Positions 55,219 through 64,000 of a stretch of 64,000 nt of DNA are shown here, piece by piece. The notes beneath the pieces are model-generated. The model searched no databases. It saw only the letters and a list, made by a program, of their open reading frames with translations, and was not told the origin of the DNA. The DNA is from Ephemerocybe angulata (Eukaryota > Basidiomycota > Agaricomycetes > Agaricales > Psathyrellaceae). Where the stretch lies: the NCBI GenBank assembly GCA_013368325.1, contig JAACJK010000057.1:1550001-1614000 (forward strand), given 5' to 3'. Made by a program: the position numbers and the translations under genes. Every line of letters begins with the position of its first letter. Position 1 is the stretch's first letter.

Positions 55219-58200
55219 TCACATGCCGTAGGCGAAACCAGAACGCTGGTACGGGTCGTTCATCGCACCCCCGAGGCCAGCCCCAGCGAAGGGGCTAACA
55301 TTGGAGAATGATGCGCCGGCGAATGGGCTGGGATGAGATGGGGCGAGTCCAGGGTTATGGCCGCCGGGGGAGTTTTGAAGAACATAGTTGTCGATGGATT
55401 GCCCTTGCAGACCATGCATCTGCGACGCAAGCGGGTTCTGGCCGAAGGAGGGTTGGGCCTGGGGCATGGAGTACAGCGCCGCTGGCGTGTTGTAGATGTC
55501 GTTCATATTGTTGGAGATGTTTTGGTTTAAATGACGTCCCCCACCTTGGGCATTTGCAATACCTTCAGTTAGAGCCATGTTGTTGAGCGACTGGTGACCA
55601 GGGAAGGAATTGTAAGAACCCATTTGCTCACGTTGAAGCTTGTTTTGGATGCGCTTTCCGTATGGGGTGTTACGGATGAGGGGCAAGACAGGGCGGATAC
55701 CTTCGACAAGAAGGGCTCTCTGGTTAGGGTCGGCGTAGTCGAGGGCGGTCTGAAGAACAGTAAGAATCTAATTGCGATAAGGAAGTGACCAAGCGAGATA
55801 CCTGGACGCAGTAGTTCCCGTAAGAGTCACGCAGCAGCTTCTCCAGCCTCGAACGGTTCAATAACTCGTCGATCACAAGTTTCCGAGTGTTATGCTCAGC
55901 AACACGAACACACTGCAAAGGGTATTATTAGGACTCATACATCACCCGGAGAAGATGACTGGACTCTTTACCTTTTCAATGACGTTCGAACTGAACTTCT
56001 GCACGGACAACGCGCAGATGTTACCCAAGAACTGGCGGATGACGCCGTCGCTGAATCGGTTGTCGTTGAGATCAAGGATGTATTGCACGACCTGAGGATG
56101 AATTGAGAATCTGAACCTTGCTCGATGATGAAAACAAACTTACGTAGTTGCCATAGGGGTCCTGGACAAGGGTAAGCGCATTGTAGGTGATCTCATTCAC
56201 TAACTGAATGCGCTGGCTCTCGGCTGCATGGTCGACGCAGCGTTGGAGAACACAGCAGCCATGGCGGTGCGTAGCGACTTCGACGCAGTTCGCAGCAACG
56301 GCGTTATAGATAAACTATTACGAGTTAGTATCAGGGAAACAATACGTCGAGAATTAAGCCTTGCCTGATTATCCTCAGGTGCGAGCTTATTGAGGCACTT
56401 CTGAATGACATGGTTGCCATTGAGATCCTTGATCAGAACCACCACATGAAGGCTGAGCGCAACGATGATGGAGTTAATCTGCGCGTTGTAGCGGTGATCA
56501 GTCTGAAGTCGCCGACGTAAGTGTGATAGGTTGAGAGAGTGAAAAGACGACGTACCTGTCTCCGAGTGGACAAGAAATCAATCATCTTCTGAACAGCCCG
56601 CGTGCCGTGCATGTTCAGAGAAATATTGACCAAGTCCTGAGCGACCGATTCGCAGATAACGTTGCGTTGCTCGTCCGTAGCGTATTCAAGCAGTTTCTGG
56701 CAAAGGTAGTTGCCAAAAGGATCGGTCATAAGCTCGGCGAAATGGTTGAACGTTTCCCGGAAGATCATATCCCTATGCTCAGGCGCACCCTCCTCCAACT
56801 TCTTCTGCAGATAACGACAACCGTGCTGGTCCTTGCAAAGGGATGCAATCTCACCCTGGAGGTCTTCCAAGCGGATACCAGCGAATCGGTTGTCTGAACA
56901 TGAAATTAGCCAGGCATCAGAACACGAAAAGGTTGAGCAACACTCACACTCGCGGTCGATGTCATTGCGCTTGTGCTTCGACCCGTGAAGGCCGTTCATC
57001 TTGCCATCGACGGGTCCGGCACCACGACCGTTACCCATACCGAGGCCGTACCTCTGACCAGGATAGCCCATTCCGGCGCCACCAATGTTCATGGCTGCTC
57101 GGGGACCTTCGTACCCATAAGCAACGTAGCCATTATCCGCCCCGTTCTGAACACTGAATGCATCCAATTCGTACTAGTGACGACTGTCAGCTTGACAAAT
57201 GATACGAGGAGGATTGGGTGCGTACATCATCACGCCCAGAAGTGATCTGGTTGTATGCCAGCGAGTTAGATTCAGGTCCTGTCGAGGGCATGCGCGAGAG
57301 CGATGCTTGGATCTCGTCGTTCAGCTGAGAGTTGGGAGTACCAGTGCGACCATTTAATGCTTGGAGATCGGGGGTCACAGGTGTCTTCAGTAGATGCGCC
57401 GCAGAGGTCGGAAGACCCAATGGGGTTGCAGGCACCGAACGTGTGTTTGCTGCCAAGGCATCGAGCAAGTTAGGAGGGGAGCCACGGCGCGAGAGAGAAC
57501 TCTGGCCATGGGACAGCTGCTGCACGATGGGGCTGGAGGATAAAATGCCTCCAGGGGACGTCAGAGGCGCATCGTCGGTCGGCCCAGAGAGCGTAAGGTT
57601 CGGATTTGTCACATTGCGACGCTCGGATCTTCCTATCCCGTCTGGACCGCGGGGCACACCGGTAAATTGGGGCCACTCCGAAGACTGCTCCCGGGTGTCC
57701 AGGATACGGTTCGCGAAGTGTGTGCGGGGGGAGGTCTGAGACACGTGTGCCAAGTCCAGAGCAGCGTTAGACGCGGTCAACTGCAGCACTCATATAAGTA
57801 GGTGTCATACACGAGGGGGAAGACGTGACGCACCTTGTTGTACGACTGGTGGAACTTGTCGTCGTCGGAAGTTGGAAGATGTCTCATGGCATCTTCATAA
57901 CCCATCGAAATGTTATTGCTCCGGTCAACTAATCTTGTGCGTGAGTACGCACTGTGCATCTCCTGGTCCAACTGCTCGTCCAACATCAGCCCTGCATTGT
58001 AGGTGCTGGCATAGCGAGCACCCTCGTCATCTCCAAATCGTCCGCCCCGCAGCAAGATGGATGCAGAGACCGCTGCTGGAATTGGGGAAGCACGCGTGGA
58101 ACGGTTCTCCCCAGCCAAAGAGAGGCCCTGGATGTGAGCAGCGAGCTCTTCGTCGTGGCTGCTGGCAGAAGTACGGCGGCTAGCGGGCATGCTCTTGGCA

Positions 58201-58832
58201 CCCGGCTGTCTTGCATAGCCATTGCCGTTGACGTTGGGGCCGGTGCGGAGGTCGGGAGAAAGGTTGACAGTAGGCGCGTACGTTACGGACTTGCGCTTGT
58301 CTGACATAGTGGTCGGATGAGAAGAGAGTCGTGGCAGGAGGAGGGGTCAGACGTACCCTGCGTACTCATAGAACGCGCATCCCCCAACTTCTTATTCGCT
58401 CCGGGTGGCGTGGTGGGAGCGGACAGCGCGACATGTTGACCGGATCCCAAGGACGGGTCGTAGGGAATGCTCAGCAGCTCTTGCGCTTGCTGGTGCTCCA
58501 GGGCCATCATATGATCTTCAAACATCTTGCGCTGAATGGCACGTTGACGCTCGTGCTCTTGGCGCTTGAGTTCGACACGCTGTGGGGGAAAGAGGTGATG
58601 AGTGGTGGCGGTAGCGGAAAGGGACGCGGGTCTCACTGCCGTCATGTCGGGCATATTGGTACCAAGCCGCGCTGCCTGTGAATGGGGAAAACCCGGGGCG
58701 GTATGAGAAAAAGCCCTTTGAGACGAGAGTGGAACATACAGAGTCGGCGAGATCCAGGAATGCTGGGGGGCTATTTTGGCGGCCTCCAGAGACATTATCA
58801 TTAGATGGGATAGTATGTTCCAGAGAGTTCAT
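55219..58832 (-). CDS. PUF4: Pumilio-family RNA-binding protein, PUF4/MPT5 type
   Basis: Model of 12 exons, complement(join(55219..55749,55802..55912,55972..56091,56144..56314,56365..56502,56556..56893,56948..57173,57226..57780,57834..58300,58357..58579,58637..58675,58740..58832)), 1003 aa. It binds 3'UTR elements and recruits deadenylases. N-terminal ~530 residues are low complexity with a coiled EHERQRAIQRKMFEDHMMA segment. Eight PUF repeats follow (residues ~540-880). Base-contacting triads in order are CRYLQ, NYLCQ, TRAVQ, NHVIQ, CCVLQ, NYVVQ, SNVIE, NYCVQ. TRAxQ in repeat 3 and CCVLQ in repeat 5 match the Puf4/Mpt5 subgroup rather than Puf3. The C-terminal ~120 residues are Asn/Gln/Gly/Pro-rich. 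Intron 56315-56364 is GC-AG. Confidence 0.94.
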
Positions 58833-59634
58833 TGAGATAAGGTTGTTCCCAGAGTAGTAGAGTAGTGAAGGACAGGAAGGGATATTGGAAAGAAAGGCGG
58901 TCGGATATAGGTCGAGGGTGGGCGAAGGTCGCTATTAGAATCCTGTACGACGTCAGTTCGGGGGGCCAGCACACGGAAAAAAGGATAGCTCAGCACGGAC
59001 CTACAAACCGGGTGTCTGTGTTAGCAGAGTGTTGGTACAATGAGCCTGACTCCTGGCTGTGTGGGGTAAGCGCTGGGCGGTGGGGGCGACGACGACGACG
59101 ACGACGAGCAACGCACCTTTTCTGTAGGACAAAGCGATGGAAGCAGGTTCGACGGCAGAGAAGTTGAGGACGGTGCTGTCTTAATAGAACTACGGCGAGC
59201 TGAGCCGCTACGTTTTTGGTCCCTGAACTCTAAACATCGGCAATTTCCCTCCAAAAATTTCAACTCCGGTCCTAAATCACTCTCCACATATATTTCGTTT
59301 TATTTCTCCACATCCTCCCCCGCATTCCTCGATCGTCCTGATCTCCCTGCTCAGACAGTCTGCCCATCTCGTCTGCCTCCCAAGCTCTTTTCGCAGCATA
59401 CCCACTCCCCGGCCTGTGCTACGTCCAGGCCAGCCAACAATTTCGCCATCAATGTTCGCACGGCAACCGATTCGGGCCCCCAGCACCCCATGTTCTTTCA
59501 GAATAATTGCGCAGGAATAGGAGATCAATCGCGTAACTTGCTTTGCTGGCAACACATACGGAGCTCTGTCAACAGGGTGATATATCTATGGAGCAATGCA
59601 CGATACGTATGATGGAAAGCGTGGACAGAAGCAA
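58833..59634. other. Intergenic, upstream of Pumilio gene
   Basis: 802 bp between two minus-strand genes. Contains a CGA/GAC microsatellite at 59087-59107. Presumably the promoter and leader of the PUF gene and the 3' flank of UVRAG. No gene seen. Confidence 0.45.
59087..59107. repeat. GAC/CGA microsatellite
   Basis: About seven tandem triplets in the region upstream of the Pumilio gene, possibly in its leader. Confidence 0.8.
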
Positions 59635-62600
59635 TCATCCCGTCTCTGGAGACAGGGTCTCGGTGACCGCCAGACTATGCTGTGGCTTGGGCTCCTGGTC
59701 GTTCTCGACAGCCTTAAAAGCCACCTCTGAGTCATGGTTGTCACTTTCACCCACATCAACATCACGAACCAAGCCATGGATGGTCGACCGGTCCTCTTCA
59801 TCCTCTTCCCCGCCCCCTTCGGCCGACTCCTGGACAGACTGGGTCGAGGCGCGACTTGTTGATGGGTACCGGCCGCGTAAAAAGCCAGTGAACGGGGCAA
59901 GTGCTAGAAACCTTGATTTACGCGACTCGTCGCTTGCTGGTGTTGGGATCGGTGTCGTCGATCCACTTCCTGAAAGTGGTGTATTCAGTTCTCCTGAACC
60001 GTCTGTTTCCGACTGTCTTCTACCCTTTGTCGTGTCGCCTGCACCTCCTTCAACACGTTCCATGTCCTGCGTGGACTCAGAGTCCAGGCTGAGAAGCGAG
60101 AGACTAGAAGATGATGGCGGGAGTTTGCTTTTCCTGGTGTATTCCATTCCGTTAGCCGCGCCTCCCCCCTGACATGTGTTCGGAATTACTTACGGCAATT
60201 CGGATCGAGAGTGCTCGTGGCTCAAAATTAAGAGGAGGTTCTTTAAGTTAGGCATTATATGTCGCATGTCGAGTGCTCGCAGATCTTTCTCGACCATTAA
60301 CTAAGCGCTCGATGTGAGCCATCGTTATCAGGTTGAATAAGGAACTTCTCTTACTATTTCGATGTTCTTATTCAGCAGAAAGACCCCATACTCGAAACGG
60401 TATGTGTCAACCCCTTTCGAGTACAACGGGAACCTGTATGCGTGTCAGCAAGGCTGCAAACTGTGGACGCTGGACAGGACGGCACGAACATTCGAGGGCC
60501 AATCATCGCGGAGATATTGTCTCGTATCAGACTTCGGCTGCCGATACATGTGACGGGATAAAGGAGACTCGTGCCAAGGTAGGCGGCTAGAATTTGGAGG
60601 ACTTGAGCAACATAGCCCAGGGCTGTAGCCACTGAGTCTTCGTTAATATCCTTGTGCTCTGGGACAGAAAGAGGAGGCGCTGGATCCTTGGCGGCCAGCG
60701 GTAGGGGCAACGCAACGTCAAAGATGGTGAAGAGCAGGTCCGCAGGGGAATAGAGTTCAATTGGGAAGATGTCGGAAAGGATGGCGACGAGATGGGAGCG
60801 CATGGCAGTCATGGTAAGCCGCAAAGACGCCAGTTGTGACCTTTCAAAAAAGGATGAGGAAGAATCCATGACGATGTCCACATACAATTTACCTTTCTTC
60901 GTCGACACGGTCAGCGGCATCAGCCTCCGCCTCTTCCGCCTCTCCGATGGCCTGTCTAGCCACAGAGAGATTTTCCCGCCGTTTTCTAAAGATCTCTCTC
61001 CGCGACTCGATAGTTTCTCGCCCTGTCATCAAATCAGCTGGAAAATTGGAATGAATGCAGAGGAAAACTTACGTTGCGAGCAGATGTTCAGTACCTCTTC
61101 GCGATTTGAGCGGTGCTCAGATATTCGATATTGCCGCTCAGAGATCTCCCGGTTCTGGCGATAGATTAGCTGAGCGCATTTCAGGTAGTAAGCGTCCTTA
61201 CCAACGGCGAGACGATATCCTCCGCAATCAAACGGTCGACTTTGGCACTGATAGTAGACAGCGAAGCGTCGTTGTCATAAATCAATGCCTGCAGCGTAGC
61301 CAGCCTGAGCGAATCTGTTGGGCATGCGACACACGGTCAAGGTAAACATGCAGAGCTTACTGGAACAAATCTGGCCAAGTTGCTGTCTTTGGTATGTCCT
61401 TAGAGTCCCCCATGTTGGCCCCACGTCGTCTTCGACGGCTGTGGGCATCTGGTGCAAAGCTTGAACCGTCCCCGGTCCGTTTGACTTTGTGTAATTCAGA
61501 CTCGGGGTCCGACGCGTAGCCCGTCGAAGGAGTTGATGGTCTTGAGATGAGTTGAGTTTGGTGTGGTGTGTAGTATGTCCTGCCGTGCGGCCCAAGGGTG
61601 AGGAGGAAGGTATTGGAGGGCAAGTCGCAAGAGTGAACCTGGGATGAAGGTTAACCACCAAGATCTGACACACTCAGCATCCCAACTTCACTCACATCGT
61701 CTGGCAGAGGCACCAATTCGTCCAACTGAACATCCCACTCTTGTATAATGCACCAGCGATACCCTGATTCGTCGGGGTATGGTGGCTGGTGTGTATCGTC
61801 CCAGCCAGACCTTTGCACTTCTTGCGGCAGTTTCCCCCATATTGCAACCTTCAGCGACTGAGCATTCAAACGCGTCCACTCCAGCGATTGGGAAACAAGG
61901 CTGGGGCCTAGAGGGAAAGAAGGGTTCGTTGAAGGTCGGTGAATTGGAGAGCGGTAGGTAAGAGAAAGTGGGTCTGGCTTTCGCGGAATGAAACTCTCAA
62001 TGAGATTCGATAGCTTGGGTCGGGCTTTCGGTTGTGGAGACGGAAAGACCTTGACCTTGCCGTTCATAGATGAGGATGGGGTGCGTGACATCTTGGGGTC
62101 AGACGAGTCCTTGATATCAGAAGATGTGGAGTCGGAAGAATGAGTGCGTATGCGTTTGCTTATCGAAGAGCTCGAGCTCTGTCGAGCGTGAGGGGCAGCT
62201 TTAAACTGGCTCTTCAGCGGGGGGGCAGACTTGGGGGTCGGTTTGCCACTGACGTCGGCCTGAGTAGGTGAGACGAGTCCCGCGGTTCTCTGAGCTGTTG
62301 GCAATGGTGCCTCCGGCGGGTATTCTATCACGGAGAGGACCAGGCAAGTTTCCAGCAATCGCGAGTTGATAACCTTCTCAAGGCCCTTCTGCGAGTGGTC
62401 GGGGAGGAAGGACGAGGTGCGGGCAGCGGCGTTCGAGCTGATATACGAAGCATGTATACGCGAACTCGTTGTTGAAGACGCCTTCGAATTCGTGCGAGGT
62501 CTTTGCTTGACGAAGGAGGTCGTCTTTGGAGATAGACTGGTTCCCGCAACATCCGCTCCTGTAGAAGCAAAGTTAACTCTGGATCCTGTGGATGTCTTCC

Positions 62601-63004
62601 GGCCCCTAAGTGTCCCCGATCCACCCGTCAGACTCGTTGTCTCCTCGTCATGCAATCCGTCCTCCCATTTCAGGCTAGAGCGCGTAGCAACAGAGTTGCT
62701 CGAAATCTTGCGAGAGCGCCGACGGGATGATAGGACATGAAGGTCGTCGTTCACTGTCGAAGCTGAGTGCATCAGGTCCACTGGCTGGGAGAGGGCCGAC
62801 GTGAAGGCGTCCCGGACGGGAAAGGGGGTAACATTTCGGACTTGTATCGACGAGATGTGGCGGAGACGGCGCTGCACGCAAGGGCGAATTAGCGCTTAGA
62901 CTGTGGGCCAGGGTACTGGGACTAACTGTGAGTATAGAGGTATCAGTACTGATGTCCACAGTTGAAGGGCGCTCGGAAGGTAGTCCTGGTAGTTCGGAGG
63001 CCAT
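59635..63004 (-). CDS. UVRAG: UVRAG/Vps38-like PI3-kinase complex II subunit
   Basis: Model of ten exons, complement(join(59635..60133,60194..60300,60355..60433,60490..60840,60893..61022,61073..61169,61203-1..61304 i.e. 61202..61304,61361..61638,61696..62871,62927..63004)), 965 aa. It works with Vps34, Vps15 and Atg6/Beclin in endosomal sorting and autophagy. N-terminal part: RRLRHISSIQVRNVTPFPVRD, long Ser-rich insert and WCIIQEWDVQLDELVPLPDD, resembling a C2-like domain. A coiled-coil follows (REISERQYRISEHRSNREEV, ETIESRREIFRKRRENL). The conserved C-terminal BARA2-like region has GYVAQVLQILAAYLGTSLLY, GSRSLIRDNISAMIGPRMFP, YRFEYGVFLLNKNIE and LRALDMRHIMPNLKNLLLIL. A Ser/Pro/Asp-rich tail ends the protein. 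Longer than human UVRAG (699 aa) because of disordered inserts. Confidence 0.9.
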
Positions 63005-63310
63005 GTCTTTTGTGTTAGGGGGTCTGATCGTGTCGAGCGAGCTTGTGAACGTTCTCAACGACGATGTATGCGGGTTGGGTTAAAATTACTAGTTGAAAGA
63101 GGTCAGGCTATAATCTATATGGTTCAGAGATACGGTACATACGGTGTACATGGGTATCAGAGAGTCAGGAGGAGATCTTGTTCAAAGTCATACATGTCAA
63201 AACGGAACCTGCAGTTGACCGGGTCCTATTCGGGGCATCATCTTTTGGGTGCAATCAATTCCAGTTTAGCCTTGTTCTGCCATCTGGCTCTTCTTCACAA
63301 CCACGAACTT
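63005..63310. promoter_or_regulatory. Divergent promoter region UVRAG/terminal gene
   Basis: 306 bp between divergent start codons, no TATA box or gene seen. Confidence 0.4.
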
Positions 63311-64000
63311 ATGATGGCGAGCACAGGACCTGTAGAGGCTCCAACAGCAAAGACCGCAAAAGAGATTGAAGATGCTTTAGCTATGCCCCCGCCGCCACCT
63401 CCAGTTAGGAGTGTCGTCCTTGAAGCTGAAGTCAACGCACTGCATGCCGCCTTGAAGGTTCGTGCCCGTCCAAATGTTTGGACTGACCATAGCTAATAGA
63501 TTATCAGAACGCTGTTGCTCAGACAGGTCTTGTTTACAAGTTTCACAATATCGCGAACGAGAGGTAGGTATGGCTTGCGTGTAGTTCCCAAGGCCAGCAT
63601 TTAAACTTGTTACAGTGGGGTCAGGAATGCCCAACCTCCACAGTCATTGACGGGAGCGCTTGGCCGCGAAATCGAAAAGTACGACCAGATCTGCGACGCC
63701 ATGGAAGCCCACATAGTATGCATCCCTCCCTGGCAATACAGTTCAATCGGCTGACTGTCCCGTGTAGCTTCGCGCTATCTCGGTCCTGCAGCGCGACCTG
63801 GCGAAAGAGCAAGAGAAGAAACGCAAGGAAGAGGAGGAGGAGGCTGCACGACTTGCAGAAAAGCAGCGAGAGATAGCTACAACTCCTGAACCAATGCAAG
63901 AAGACGAATCGACACAACAAACACAGCCGACGACTCAGAACAACTCCCCCATCTCTGCCACCCACCCAACACGCCGACCCTCTGTTATCTCGTACTCCTC
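63311..64000 (+). CDS. Unrecognised coiled-coil protein, 3' end outside window
   Basis: Exons 63311..63457, 63508..63563, 63616..63715, 63768..64000 (open to the window edge); at least 178 residues. The first two codons are both Met. After a short Pro-rich section (MPPPPPPVRS) the sequence is helical: VVLEAEVNALHAALKNAVAQ, LVYKFHNIANESGVRNAQPP, LTGALGREIEKYDQICDAME, LRAISVLQRDLAKEQEK, then a highly charged coiled coil. The tail is Gln/Thr/Pro-rich. The helical pattern recalls small subunits of nuclear complexes such as Mediator, but I do not recognise a specific family and give no function. Confidence 0.65.

Noticed and set aside
1..64000. Transposons, long terminal repeats, CRISPR arrays, prophage
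   Set aside because: No transposase, reverse transcriptase, integrase, long direct or inverted terminal repeats, or spaced direct repeats were seen; gene content is continuous eukaryotic.

Overview
The window is nuclear DNA of a filamentous basidiomycete, most likely an Agaricomycete. The evidence is the high density of roughly 50-nt introns (GT-AG with CTAAC-like branch sites), the basidiomycete-type secreted proteins and P450, and near-continuous gene packing. I reconstructed 28 protein genes by joining exons so that reading phase closes and the product matches a family. No rRNA, tRNA, transposon, CRISPR array or plasmid-type feature was found. All exon coordinates were read by hand.

Layout. 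1-8.8 kb: an unrecognised protein, chorismate synthase ARO2 (-), a SAP30-like Sin3/HDAC subunit (+), a secreted protein with a long Ala-Asn-Gly repeat tail and an apparent frameshift (+), and a single-pass membrane protein (-). 8.8-25.3 kb, all on +: the ABC-F protein GCN20/ABCF3, DNA topoisomerase II TOP2, a rhodanese-plus-tyrosine-phosphatase protein starting 64 nt after TOP2, and a degenerate WW-domain protein. 25.8-38.3 kb: ISA1, RVS167, SDO1, ALG1, NFU1, a copper-fist regulator, the E2 enzyme UBE2W and HEM3. 38.8-41.4 kb: a secreted protein made of three tandem copies of one domain. 41.7-64 kb: RanBPM/GID1, UMP1, an FAD amine oxidase, MFAP1 with a zinc knuckle, a GCNA-type SprT protease, a cytochrome P450, RPS29, a PUF4/MPT5-type Pumilio protein, UVRAG/VPS38 and a truncated unrecognised gene.

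How the genes relate. Most are housekeeping genes with no shared pathway, but some neighbours share themes. ISA1, NFU1, the copper-fist regulator and HEM3 concern iron-sulfur, copper and haem and lie within 12.5 kb. UBE2W, GID1 and UMP1 concern ubiquitin and the proteasome and lie within 9.5 kb; GID1 and UMP1 are divergent with only 85 bp between start codons. TOP2 and a GCNA-type protease, functionally linked in other eukaryotes, are both present but 31 kb apart. Such proximity may be chance.

Unusual points: three GC-AG introns, several micro-exons (11, 11, 12 and 15 nt), a start codon alone in its exon (copper-fist gene), differential intron loss between tandem domain copies, a phosphatase domain split by a ~290-residue insertion, and the frameshifted secreted protein gene. 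I found nothing that amounts to a clearly new multi-gene system.
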